From: Marivirga lumbricoides
GTDB taxonomy: Bacteria; Bacteroidota; Bacteroidia; Cytophagales; Cyclobacteriaceae
Length of the DNA: 64,000 nucleotides
Assembly: GCF_014636295.1 (NCBI RefSeq)
Contig: NZ_BMEC01000004.1
Span: 19,926-83,925, forward strand
Reading direction: 5' to 3'
The notes beneath the pieces were generated by a model. It was given only the letters and a program-made list of their open reading frames with translations, was not told where the DNA came from and made no database searches. Shown here one piece after another: positions 44,676-54,238 of this stretch (within the stretch, counting starts at the first letter, position 1; each line of letters starts with the position of its first letter). The position numbers were made by a program, and so were the translations under genes.

Positions 44676-44964
44676 CATTGCGAAGGAAGCATGACTGAAG
44701 CAATCTTGTTGATTGGAAGAGATTGCTTCGTTGCACTCACAATGACTATTCGATCACCGTGGTCTGTGGCTCACAGACTACCAGCTTATACATTGTACTT
44801 TAAGGTCTGTGAGCCACAGACCTTGGTTTTGTTTCTATCTAAGAATCCCCCTTACCCCCTTTTTAAGAAAGGGGGAGAGATCGCGTTTCAATTTTTATTT
44901 ATTTAAGTTCGTGTTTCTCTATATTTTCAAAGTTTTGAATTTCGTCCTTACCTTTCCCTTCTCT
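44676..44964. repeat. Long direct repeat R2, copy b
   Basis: 289 bases in the same orientation as copy a, offset by 450 bases. It contains the hairpin-ended element D (44754-44828). The copies differ at scattered positions, with a run of G shortened. Confidence 0.8.
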
Positions 44965-45030
44965 TCACAAAAGAGAAGGGTGGTGCCCACTAGCGGGTGA
45001 CGGGATGAGTTCAAATCCCCCTTTGGAGGA

Positions 45031-48000
45031 CTATAGGGGGCTTCTACTCTTCATCAGCCACAAATACGCATCCTCCAGGTTGGCACGCACATGCACGGCA
45101 TCAGCGCGCGGTTGCTTATCTGCTAAACATTTCACCCTAATTTGCTCTCCTTCCCGCATATGGTGCACAATCAGGTAATTCTCCTTTTCCACCTCAAACT
45201 GTTCAGGTGAGAGATGAAATTCCCAAACCTTATCATCAGCCAATTCCGCCATGGTAGTCGGGCTGCCGATGTATTCAATATTACCGGAAATCAGCACCGC
45301 CAGGTTATTACAGCTGCTGGCTATATCTTCAATAATATGGGTAGAAAATACCACAATCCGCTCACGACTGAGCTCCACCAGCAGGTTCCTGAAGCGGATT
45401 CGCTCCAATGGATCCAATCCGGCTGTAGGCTCATCTACCACCAATATTTTTGGCAGGTGCAATAGGATTTGCGCAATACCGATCCGCTGTTTCATACCAC
45501 CTGAGAACGAACCGATTTTCTTATGCTGATGCTCATCCATATGCACCGCTTTTAGTACGTATTGCACTCGCTCTTCCCGTACATCCTTTTGGCTGATTTT
45601 GCGCAAAATTGCCTGGTAGTCTAAAAACTCATAAGGCGTCATGTTTTCATAGGTACCAAAAGCCTGCGGCAGGTAGCCAATCAGTCCCTGCAGTTCTTCC
45701 CTGCTGAGGGTGGTATCATGACCATTGATCCAGATTTTGCCGTAGCTTTGGTCCATAATGCCACATAAAATCCGCATAAGCGTAGTTTTTCCGGCACCAT
45801 TAGGACCTAATAAACCAAACATTCCTTGCTCTATGGTTAAACTCACGCCTTTTAAAGCTTTAAATTGAGGTTTCTTCGGTTTTACAAAGGGAATAGATAG
45901 CATCAATTTATAGTATAGCCTACGGACTTTAGCAAAGCGGCCTTTAATTTCATCTATTACCACTTTATGGTTGGAAAGTTTTCGTGACATCCGCACAAGA
46001 AATAAGCCGATAAACCAAAGCATTATCAGGAATACACCCACACCTTTCGTATTGATATCACTGTAGAGGTAAACAGCACTTATTACAGGAAAGCCCCAAT
46101 ACAGAACAGCATGCAAGAAGCTCATCAGCCTTTTTCTTGTTGGTACCAGCTGTGCGGCATCATTAAAGATTGAAAGGAGCAGGGCATGCAGGGCAATCAT
46201 AAAGAGCAATTGCCAGAAAGCTTTATCCAGAAAGAAATAGACAAAATATACCAGAAAAGTGATTAGAGCCCCTTGCCAGATCAGGTTTTGCAGCATGATT
46301 TTGCCTGACACAGGTTCCTCATTTCGCGCTTTAAATAAACGTTTATTGCCTTTCCACTCCCGCAGCCAGCGTTTGTCCCTACCATACACCTTGGTCAGGT
46401 TCTGGATTTCAATATGCATGGCTTCATCAGGGGCTACCATTTTGGCATTAGCCTGTCGCAATGAGGTCATGATAAAATAAGTGCCTCCGGGAATGAGGAG
46501 CACAGCGGTAAGGAACCAGATCACCTGCCATAGCATTCCTTCTATTGAAAGAAAGATAAGCATTGCTATGGCTACCATCAATATAATCTGCGCGAGCTTA
46601 ATGCTTGTTTTAAGATTTCTGAACCAATCCAATACGCTTTCCAGTCCGGCACTCATGGTAGGTATGTAGATGAGTGTGAGAATGGTGGCAAAAGCCAGTC
46701 CGCCCATAACCGTTACCGCAAAAGGTTGCCCAATGCTGGTTACATACTCTGCATCTCCCAAAGCCAAAGGCAGCATGGCCACAAAGGTGGTAATGGAAGT
46801 AATGAGTATTGGCCGGATACGGGAAATCCCACTGATCATCAATGCCCTGTACTTATTATAGCCTTTTCTCCTGAGGATACGGGAATAATCGATCAGGATG
46901 ATGCCGTTGTTAACCACTACACCGAGCAAAATGAGGAAGCCTATCAGCGTATTGGCGTTTAATAAGGAATTGCCAGTAAAAGTCAGCCCCAGGAAAGCAC
47001 CAATGCCTGCCAGCGGAATGGAGAACATGATCACGATTGGGAGGTACAAGGACTCAAATACAGCAGCCAAAATCATGAAAATGATAACAATGGAGGCAAA
47101 AATAAAGAAGTATAACTCATCGTACAGGCCTTCATCATGGATAACATCTACCACCATGCCTGATGGCACATTGATTCCACTCACTATCTGGTCAATTTCC
47201 AGTCGGGAAGATTGCAGCAGCGATTCGGATTTTAGCACTTCATCAATAAAATTATAAGTGATTTCAATGCGTTTTTCCTGGTTTAAGCGGGTAATGGTGC
47301 TTTCCCCTGAAGAGTAAATTACTGAGCCAATATCAGATAGAGAGTGCGCCACTCCGGTGCTGCTGGTAATGGGCATTTCCCGCAGGTCTTTCATTTCTTT
47401 AGCGGCTCGCGTGGTTTGGTTTTGCGTTTGAATGGTGATCTCGAATTCCTCACCACCACTCACAAATTTGGAGCCTGAGGCAAAGGAGGGTTGAAAATCA
47501 TTCAGGCCAATGGCTACATTTTGTTGCGTGATGTGATTCGCACTCATCCTTTTTTGGTCAAAACGAATATGGGCCTCCGGACGCTCCGGGCTAATATTCA
47601 CATGGCTATTTTCGATAGATTGTAAACTGCTTACATAGCTGTTGATATCATTGGCTATCACCTGCATCAGTTCAAAATCCTGTCCTTTGATGACGATCCG
47701 TTCAGAAGCTGAACCAATGCCCAGCATGCGTTCAAAATCTGAGGAGGCAGAGCTTGCTGCACCACTTTGTCCTACACCTGTTTGCGGAGGCTTGTTGAGA
47801 GAAATCTCCAGGTCTTCAAAGTTTTTAGCAATGCCGGTGAGCTTGTTTTGTATGTCAGCAACTGAGATGGTATCCAGATCTTTAAAACCTTCCACCAGTG
47901 AAATACTTAAAACAGCATCGCCTTCGGAAACCTGGCTGATCACTTTGTCGACCACTGGAATTTCCATCACCTTTTCTTCAATTTTTTGCACCCGCAGGTC

Positions 48001-49734
48001 GGTAGAAGCCAGTGTGGCACCTTGTGGCATGGTAACAAACAAATTCATTTCTGTTTTTTCCACATCAGTGGGGCCTGACAAACTTACGAATAAGCTGAGC
48101 CCAATGGTGACAAAAAACAGCACCAGTCCTCCAATCACCGTCAGCAAAGGTTTCCTGAAGCAGGATTTCAAAATCACTACATATTGCTGAATCATGCGCT
48201 GCCGGATAGAAGCATTTTTGATCAGTGGTGCTTTTTCTTCGTCATCTTTATTAATGGCGGCATGTGCCAACATAGGGATTAACACCAGGGCTACCACTAA
48301 AGAAACCAAAAGCGTGGAAATGATGGAAATGCCTATATGTGTCCCTATCATGGTCACCAGGAAATTGGAGGAGAAAATAAAGGGAAGAAATACAGTTACT
48401 GTTGTTAAGGTAGCGGCTACTACTGAGCGTAGTACTTCTTTGGTGCCATCCACTACAGCTTCCTCTTTTGGTTTTTTATTCACTACATTCCGGTAGATGT
48501 TTTCCAGCACTACTACGCTGTTATCCAGCAACATGCCTATGGCAAGTGCCATGCCTATAAGTGTTAAGCTGTTAATGGAAATACCTGCTGCATAGAAGAA
48601 ATTGAAAGCAGTATATACTGAAATAGGAATAGCCAGTGCAATGCTCAGAATAAACTTCATTCTACGCAGAAATACCCACAAAACAAAAATAGCCAGGAGT
48701 CCTCCGCTAACGGCCAGGTTCTTGATCTGATCTATATTGGTAGTCATCTGCTCCGCTGAATTTCTTTGAACCACCAACTCCACATCCAGTGCTTTCAGGT
48801 CTTTGTTAATGGCTTCTATTACTTCCAGTGTTTCCTCTGAGAGCGCAATCAGATTGGCTTGCGTATCCTTGGATAGCCTAATGGAAACAGCATCTTTTCC
48901 GTTGACGCGGCTGAGCGAGGTCTGCTCCTTTACTCCGAAAAACACATCAGCCACATCGCTCAAAAGCAATGGCCCTTTCTCAGACACCACCAGACTTTGG
49001 ATGTTTTTGATGTCTTTTAATTCGGCAGTAACATTCACAAAAATCTGCTGTCCGTCCCTTTCTATTTGCCCTACAAAGGCACTTTTGTTGGAGTTTTGCG
49101 ATAACACATTGCTAATAGTGTTAGGTGTAATGCCATTGGCCTCACAAATTGCATCATTCATGATGATTTCAACAGTTTTTTCACGTCCACCAAATACTTC
49201 CACGCCTCCGATTCCATCAATATCATTTAAGCGGTTGGTGATGTATTGGTCGGTTACATTCCTAACCCGATCCACGCCACCGCTGCCTAATACCTGCAAA
49301 TCCATGAAGGCATTGGTAAACTGCTCGGTGTCTATTTTGACGATGTTGACCATAAAATCGGGTGTGAGATCAGACTTTATAGCACCTACTTTTTGCTCCA
49401 GTTTAAGGTAAGCGTACTTAATATTCACTCCCTTCCTGAAGGAAATAAAGATCATTCCCTGCCTGCTATCAGCATTGGAGGTAATTTCTTCAATGCCCTC
49501 CAAGGTGCTAATGGCACTTTCAAGCGGTACAATAGCCTCACGTTCCATGTATTTTGGATCCACTTCCGAGGTGGAGGCTACCTGTACAATTAATACAGGC
49601 AGTTCCACATTAGGGAAAAGCTCTACCGGCAATTTATTGTAGGAAATGTAGCCCATTACAGTGAAGCCAATAAATAGCATCGATACCAGGACTTTCCTTT
49701 TAATGATAGTATGTAATAGTCCTTGTTTACTCAT
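45031..49734 (-). CDS. RND efflux pump fused to an ABC ATPase domain
   Basis: A continuous 1567-codon frame. Residues 1-1039 are a complete HAE-1/AcrB-like RND pump with 12 helices, two large periplasmic loops and the usual helix-4 motif GMALAIGMLLDNSVVVLENIYR. Then come two extra helices (about 1050-1088), and at 1106-1118 the first strand of an ABC ATPase with its A-loop Tyr (IEIQNLTKVYG). Residues 1119-1287 are an insertion with about four helices. The rest of the ATPase follows: Walker A GPNGAGKT (1310-1317), Q-loop LPQAFGTYENMT, signature SFSGGMKQR, Walker B VVDEPTAGLD, H-loop STHI. Even helix numbers keep the ATPase in the cytoplasm. It overlaps the preceding RND gene by 8 bases. Substrate not evident. 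Confidence 0.92.
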   Translation of the reverse strand: MSKQGLLHTIIKRKVLVSMLFIGFTVMGYISYNKLPVELFPNVELPVLIVQVASTSEVDPKYMEREAIVPLESAISTLEGIEEITSNADSRQGMIFISFRKGVNIKYAYLKLEQKVGAIKSDLTPDFMVNIVKIDTEQFTNAFMDLQVLGSGGVDRVRNVTDQYITNRLNDIDGIGGVEVFGGREKTVEIIMNDAICEANGITPNTISNVLSQNSNKSAFVGQIERDGQQIFVNVTAELKDIKNIQSLVVSEKGPLLLSDVADVFFGVKEQTSLSRVNGKDAVSIRLSKDTQANLIALSEETLEVIEAINKDLKALDVELVVQRNSAEQMTTNIDQIKNLAVSGGLLAIFVLWVFLRRMKFILSIALAIPISVYTAFNFFYAAGISINSLTLIGMALAIGMLLDNSVVVLENIYRNVVNKKPKEEAVVDGTKEVLRSVVAATLTTVTVFLPFIFSSNFLVTMIGTHIGISIISTLLVSLVVALVLIPMLAHAAINKDDEEKAPLIKNASIRQRMIQQYVVILKSCFRKPLLTVIGGLVLFFVTIGLSLFVSLSGPTDVEKTEMNLFVTMPQGATLASTDLRVQKIEEKVMEIPVVDKVISQVSEGDAVLSISLVEGFKDLDTISVADIQNKLTGIAKNFEDLEISLNKPPQTGVGQSGAASSASSDFERMLGIGSASERIVIKGQDFELMQVIANDINSYVSSLQSIENSHVNISPERPEAHIRFDQKRMSANHITQQNVAIGLNDFQPSFASGSKFVSGGEEFEITIQTQNQTTRAAKEMKDLREMPITSSTGVAHSLSDIGSVIYSSGESTITRLNQEKRIEITYNFIDEVLKSESLLQSSRLEIDQIVSGINVPSGMVVDVIHDEGLYDELYFFIFASIVIIFMILAAVFESLYLPIVIMFSIPLAGIGAFLGLTFTGNSLLNANTLIGFLILLGVVVNNGIILIDYSRILRRKGYNKYRALMISGISRIRPILITSITTFVAMLPLALGDAEYVTSIGQPFAVTVMGGLAFATILTLIYIPTMSAGLESVLDWFRNLKTSIKLAQIILMVAIAMLIFLSIEGMLWQVIWFLTAVLLIPGGTYFIMTSLRQANAKMVAPDEAMHIEIQNLTKVYGRDKRWLREWKGNKRLFKARNEEPVSGKIMLQNLIWQGALITFLVYFVYFFLDKAFWQLLFMIALHALLLSIFNDAAQLVPTRKRLMSFLHAVLYWGFPVISAVYLYSDINTKGVGVFLIMLWFIGLFLVRMSRKLSNHKVVIDEIKGRFAKVRRLYYKLMLSIPFVKPKKPQFKALKGVSLTIEQGMFGLLGPNGAGKTTLMRILCGIMDQSYGKIWINGHDTTLSREELQGLIGYLPQAFGTYENMTPYEFLDYQAILRKISQKDVREERVQYVLKAVHMDEHQHKKIGSFSGGMKQRIGIAQILLHLPKILVVDEPTAGLDPLERIRFRNLLVELSRERIVVFSTHIIEDIASSCNNLAVLISGNIEYIGSPTTMAELADDKVWEFHLSPEQFEVEKENYLIVHHMREGEQIRVKCLADKQPRADAVHVRANLEDAYLWLMKSRSPL

Positions 49735-52700
49735 GTGAGGGGGTCGTTTTTACGTGTTTATTTCCTCTGATTTTACTGATAAGGTTTTCAATACTTTCAT
49801 AGAAGCACGGGATAATCACCAGTGTTAAAATCGTGGAAGTCACCAACCCGCCAATTACAGCTATGGCCATAGGAGCGCGTAATGCTGCACTTTCTCCAAA
49901 ACCAAATGTCAGTGGCAGTAAAGCTAAAATAGTGGTTAGACTGGTCATAAGAATAGGCCTGAACCTGCGTTGTGCAGCATCCAAAATTGCTTCCCGCAAT
50001 GCCATGCCAGCTAATTTATTCCTGTTGATGCTGTCAACCAGTATAATCGAGTTGTTCACAGCTATTCCCGCCAGCATGATGATACCGATTAAAGCCATCA
50101 TGTTTAAAGGCATTCCCAGGATGAAAAAAGCCAGCAAAGCACCTACACATGCTAAAGGGATGGTTAAAAGGATGGTAAATGGATGTAAAAGCGATTCGAA
50201 CTGCGAAGCTAACACCATGTAAACCAAAAGCACCGAGAGAATCAGTGAGAAAGTAAGGTTGTCCATCGACTCCCTTCGCTGTATTTCCTGACCTGCCACT
50301 TTAATCTTATATTGTGGAGGAACCGCAATTTTTGCAAAGGAGTCATCAATAGATTTCACTATTTGGTCATAAGGCTGATCAGGATTTACCCGTGCACCTA
50401 TGGAAACCATGCGGGTCTGGTTTTTCCTGTAGATGGAGTTGGCAGCATATTGCACACTTACAGTGGCAATTTCGCTTAGAGGAAATTCCCCCTGGCTGCT
50501 TTTTATTCTCATATTTTCCAAACCTACCAATGAGATTTTAGGCACTTTGATCATGATATCCTGCATTTCTCCACCTCGCTCCAGCGTGCCTGCCTTTTTG
50601 CCTTCCAGCTGATCTTTAATTTGAGTGATCACATGATCAATAGATAAACTCATTAAACCGGCCCTGTATTTATCAACGTCCACCTGAATTTGTGGAATCC
50701 CTTGCTCGAGATTGGAAACCGGTTCATAAATATTGTTGTTGCTGCTCATGATAAGCATTACTGAATCTGAAAGCATGCTTAGCGAGTTAAAGTCGGCACC
50801 ACTTACTTCCACCATAAGTGGCATTTGTTCATCACCCACCACTGCATTCAATGCACTTTCATCATTCGAAAAACTGGCTTCTATACCTGGTATTCCATCA
50901 AAATAGGTGGAAAGGGAAGAGGTGACACTTGCAATATCCAGCTCCAAATCTTCCCTGAAGATAAGCTTTAGGTTCGCCTTATTTTCATCGTACACATTTT
51001 CATTTTCTATGCCTGACTGGTTTTTCTCAGGACCAACATGCGCATATACATGTTCCAGTTGACCTTCAAAAAGTAGCATCAACTGGCCTTCAATCTGCTC
51101 TACTGTAGAGGAGGTTCTGGAAAGTGGCGTGCCATTAGTCAGGCTGAGGTCTACAGAGATGGCTTTAGTGCCTGCTTGTGGCATGTATTCACTTCCTATG
51201 ATGTCGATGAGTTGATATGAAGCTGCTACCAACAGGAATGAAACTACAATCAGAGCGATTCTGTAGCGAAGCATTTTATCAAGAAAGTTTCTGTAGGCTT
51301 TATATTTTAATGGTTTTTCTTTCTGTTTAACAGTGTCCTTGCGGAAGATTTTTGTAAAAAGCATGGGAATAACCAGAATGGCCACTGCCAGAGAGGAAAT
51401 TAAGGAAAAGGCCACTGTCCAGGCCTGGTCTTTAAACAATTCTCCTGAAGGACCCTGAAGATAGACAATCGGCAGAAAAACAACTATTGTAGTAAGTGTG
51501 GAGGCTGTAATAGCACCACTTACCTCGCTGGTTCCCTGAATGGCGGCATCCATCACGCTCAGACCTTCTTCCCGCTTCCTGAAAATGGCTTCTACTACTA
51601 CAATGGCATTATCCACCAGCATACCTGCACCTAATGCCAGCCCGCCAAGGGTCATCACATTTAATGTTAATCCATTGAAATACATTAGGTTGAAGGTGGC
51701 AATAATAGAAATGGGAATGGCGATACTGATAATGAGAGTGGAGCCCAATCTACGGAGAAACACAAACAAAATAATCACTGCAAAGAGGGCTCCGTAGAGG
51801 CCTGAATCCTTCACTTCATCAATAGCTCCATGTATAAACCTGCCCTGATTTTGAATGATGACAAATTCATAACCGGGAATAGATTTTTTCAAATCTTCCA
51901 GCACCTCTGTCAGTTCATTTACTGCACTTACTGTATTGTATTTGGTCTCTTTAAAGATGGACATGCCAAGGCTTCGTTGCTGGTTCACCCGAACAATGCT
52001 GTTAGCTTCTTTGTCCATTATTTTCAGGGTGGCTACCTCTCTTAAAAGCACAGGCACCTGATTGGCTGTTGTTGTTGGCTGAGGAGCTGCAGAAGTTTGA
52101 ACGACTTCAGCGGCTCCCCCTGTGGGTGAAGGGTTTGCAGGGTTTGCTGTATTTTCCTGATTGGTGTAACCCACCACTAACTCTTCCAAATCTTCCGGAT
52201 TTTCTATAATGCCGAGGCCTTTGATTACATATTTTCGGCCTAGTTCCTCAATAAAGCCACCGGAAACATTCCGGTTGTAATTTTGGATTTTAGCCACTAA
52301 ATCATCTACCGTGAGGCCATAAGAGGCTAGCAAATTGGGGTCTGTTTCCAGAATTATTTCCTTTTCCTGCTCTCCTGAAAGGCGAACTTCTGCAATTCCC
52401 GGCAGTCGGATAATCTCATTTCTGAAATTATTTTCTGCCACCTGGCGTAGTGATTCCGTATCATTGGAATTAGGGTTATAAAGGCCTAATACCATGATAG
52501 GGGTGGCATTGGGATCGAATTGAGAAATCACAAATTCTTCTATTTCCTCATTCATATTAAAGCTGGAAAGGGATTTTTGAAGATCCAGAAAAGCTTCGTC
52601 CATATCTTTGCCCCAATCGTATTGAACAGTCACCCGGCCATAGCCCATTTGGCTGATGGAGCTTACTTCCATTGCACCATTCTGCCTGATGGCTACCGAT

Positions 52701-52906
52701 TCTATAGACTCAATAAACTGCTTTTCAATTTCTGAAGGAGGTTTAATCCCGGCCTTTAGTTCCACGAACAAAGTGGGATTTTTTAAGTCAGGGAATAATT
52801 CTATGGGTAGTTTCCCAAACGAAATGGTACCTAATAAAATGACGGCCAGTACCATCATCAGGATGGAAATGGGGTAGGATACGGCCAGTGAGACTATCTT
52901 TTTCAA
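49727..52906 (-). CDS. RND efflux transporter permease subunit
   Basis: A 1059-aa HAE-1/SwrC-like proton-driven pump. It has 12 helices, a helix-4 motif GAGMLVDNAIVVVEAIFRKRE (Asp-Asn instead of the Asp-Asp of AcrB, usual in the SwrC group) and a helix-10 motif GIAVNNSIILVDS. In the first porter domain there is a Pro/Thr/Ala-rich segment (residues about 248-283) not usual for the family. It lies between the membrane fusion lipoprotein gene (54 bases) and the RND-ABC fusion (8-base overlap), so two RND subunits are made together and may form a mixed trimer. Confidence 0.94.
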   Translation of the reverse strand: MKKIVSLAVSYPISILMMVLAVILLGTISFGKLPIELFPDLKNPTLFVELKAGIKPPSEIEKQFIESIESVAIRQNGAMEVSSISQMGYGRVTVQYDWGKDMDEAFLDLQKSLSSFNMNEEIEEFVISQFDPNATPIMVLGLYNPNSNDTESLRQVAENNFRNEIIRLPGIAEVRLSGEQEKEIILETDPNLLASYGLTVDDLVAKIQNYNRNVSGGFIEELGRKYVIKGLGIIENPEDLEELVVGYTNQENTANPANPSPTGGAAEVVQTSAAPQPTTTANQVPVLLREVATLKIMDKEANSIVRVNQQRSLGMSIFKETKYNTVSAVNELTEVLEDLKKSIPGYEFVIIQNQGRFIHGAIDEVKDSGLYGALFAVIILFVFLRRLGSTLIISIAIPISIIATFNLMYFNGLTLNVMTLGGLALGAGMLVDNAIVVVEAIFRKREEGLSVMDAAIQGTSEVSGAITASTLTTIVVFLPIVYLQGPSGELFKDQAWTVAFSLISSLAVAILVIPMLFTKIFRKDTVKQKEKPLKYKAYRNFLDKMLRYRIALIVVSFLLVAASYQLIDIIGSEYMPQAGTKAISVDLSLTNGTPLSRTSSTVEQIEGQLMLLFEGQLEHVYAHVGPEKNQSGIENENVYDENKANLKLIFREDLELDIASVTSSLSTYFDGIPGIEASFSNDESALNAVVGDEQMPLMVEVSGADFNSLSMLSDSVMLIMSSNNNIYEPVSNLEQGIPQIQVDVDKYRAGLMSLSIDHVITQIKDQLEGKKAGTLERGGEMQDIMIKVPKISLVGLENMRIKSSQGEFPLSEIATVSVQYAANSIYRKNQTRMVSIGARVNPDQPYDQIVKSIDDSFAKIAVPPQYKIKVAGQEIQRRESMDNLTFSLILSVLLVYMVLASQFESLLHPFTILLTIPLACVGALLAFFILGMPLNMMALIGIIMLAGIAVNNSIILVDSINRNKLAGMALREAILDAAQRRFRPILMTSLTTILALLPLTFGFGESAALRAPMAIAVIGGLVTSTILTLVIIPCFYESIENLISKIRGNKHVKTTPSHE

Positions 52907-52960
52907 ATTACATGGGTTTAACTAATGGGAACATTACTAATTTTATATCTGAGAAGTGTG

Positions 52961-54019
52961 TTATTGCAATACACTTACTTTGCTCTTATTTCTCAGCGTT
53001 TCAAAGCCACTCACAACTAACCTGTCATTGATTTTCAAGCCGCTCAGCACTTCAATTTCATCCATTGTTTCCAGACCTGTAGTGATGGCTTTCTCCGTGG
53101 CGATCCCGTTTTCTACTATAAATACCACTTTTGCATCCTGCCGTGAAATGACGGTTTCTTTAGGAATTACAATGGTGCTGTCGCGTTGCTCAGATAAAAT
53201 GGCAGCTTTTATGAACATACCCGGGCGCAGCAGGCGTTTGTCATTATTGATTTGCAGTACGCTTTTAAAGGTGCGTGTATCCGCATCAATAATGGGGGAA
53301 ATTTGACTTATTCTGCCTCTGATAGTGTCTTTTGCAATGTTGTAGTTAGTGATTTGAACCAGTTGATTCAATGTAACTTCTGCCAAATGCTTTTCCGGAA
53401 GCTTTACATCCATCAAGAGCTTTTCATACTCCATCACCTTGAATAGCTCCGATCCCTGCTCAATTTTAACGCCATCAGTGTGGTAAGGCAATTCTACTAT
53501 TACGCCCTCAAAAGGAGCTCGTACCACCATTTTAGCCAATTGAATTTCTGCATTTTCGTAAGAGTACTTTGAATTCACATATTGAATGGAGGCATTTTTT
53601 AGTTCAGTTTCGGTAACGCCTCCTTTGTCATATAGCGATTTTTGCTTTCGTAGATTATTATCTGCTAACTCCAGGTTGAGCTTTTTCCCTTCTACTTGTT
53701 GACCATTAACGAACTCCTCATTCTCAATTCTAATCAAGATCTGATTTGCTTTAACTGCATCTCCCAGTGCAAAGGGTTGGCCCGTAGCCGGATTTTTTTG
53801 CAGACGATAAATACCTCCCAGCTCAGCTTTCATGGTGCCTTCTTTGGAAGAATACACTGTGCCGGTAGTTTCAATAAATCGGGAAATACTTTGCGGCTTA
53901 ATGCTGACCACCGAAACCGGAATCTTTATTTCTGTCTGAATACTCGACTGTTCCTGATTACATGACCAGAGCACGGTGATGAGCAGGAGAGGAGAGATAA
54001 ATTGTAGTAGCTTATTCAT
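52961..54019 (-). CDS. RND periplasmic adaptor (membrane fusion) lipoprotein
   Basis: A 352-aa HlyD/AcrA-type adaptor linking the inner membrane pump with TolC. Lipoprotein signal MNKLLQFISPLLLITVLWSC. The lipoyl/barrel-sandwich halves are about 60-95 and 165-200 (VRAPFEGVIVELPYHTDGVKIEQGSELFKV), with a short helical hairpin between (QVEGKKLNLELADNNLRKQKSLYDKGGV) and a beta-barrel domain after 220. Located between tolC and two RND genes, as expected for a tripartite pump. A 7-bp tandem array lies in the 219-base gap before it. Confidence 0.93.
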   Translation of the reverse strand: MNKLLQFISPLLLITVLWSCNQEQSSIQTEIKIPVSVVSIKPQSISRFIETTGTVYSSKEGTMKAELGGIYRLQKNPATGQPFALGDAVKANQILIRIENEEFVNGQQVEGKKLNLELADNNLRKQKSLYDKGGVTETELKNASIQYVNSKYSYENAEIQLAKMVVRAPFEGVIVELPYHTDGVKIEQGSELFKVMEYEKLLMDVKLPEKHLAEVTLNQLVQITNYNIAKDTIRGRISQISPIIDADTRTFKSVLQINNDKRLLRPGMFIKAAILSEQRDSTIVIPKETVISRQDAKVVFIVENGIATEKAITTGLETMDEIEVLSGLKINDRLVVSGFETLRNKSKVSVLQ

Positions 54020-54145
54020 GTTGTTTAATTTAAGTAGTGAGTATCATTTATTAAGTATCAAGTAGTGAGTAGTGAGACATGAGATTGATTTTTTAAAGAT
54101 TTACTATTACTAATTTTTAAGTCCATTTCTTCTCTATTCTCTAAT

Positions 54146-54236
54146 ATCTAGTATCTAGCATCTAGTATCTAGCATCTAGTATCTAGTATCTAACATCTAG
54201 CATCTAACATCTAGCATCTAGTATCTAGAATCAAGT
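54146..54236. repeat. 7-bp tandem repeat, 13 units
   Basis: Thirteen units of ATCTAGY (variants ATCTAGT, ATCTAGC, ATCTAAC, ATCTAGA, ATCAAGT) read on the plus strand from 54146. They fill the gap between the tolC stop codon and the adaptor gene. The next partial unit supplies the TAG stop of tolC on the minus strand. Because 7 is not a multiple of 3, the array puts TAG stops into all three minus-strand frames. Confidence 0.85.
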
Positions 54237-54238
54237 AT

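Larger units (their letters stand above)
44112..45030. other. 919-base repeat mosaic between the ABC permease and the RND-ABC fusion gene
   Basis: It contains an R1-like segment (44130-44225), both R2 copies and the two hairpin-ended copies inside them, and short imperfect repeats (AGAGAAGGG type). Two frames of 79-82 codons at 44241 and 44667 are similar to each other only because they lie in the repeat. No gene is supported. Confidence 0.6.

Noticed and set aside
44241..44906. Two similar 79-82-codon frames on the plus strand (44241-44489 and 44667-44906), and a related one at 41455-41667
   Set aside because: Their similarity comes entirely from the underlying nucleotide repeats (R2 and the hairpin-ended element), which also occur where the frame is broken. 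They carry no protein-like composition or start context.
46259..49593. Many plus-strand frames of 60-200 codons opposite the RND-ABC gene
   Set aside because: They are antisense shadows of the long minus-strand gene, whose family motifs are unambiguous.
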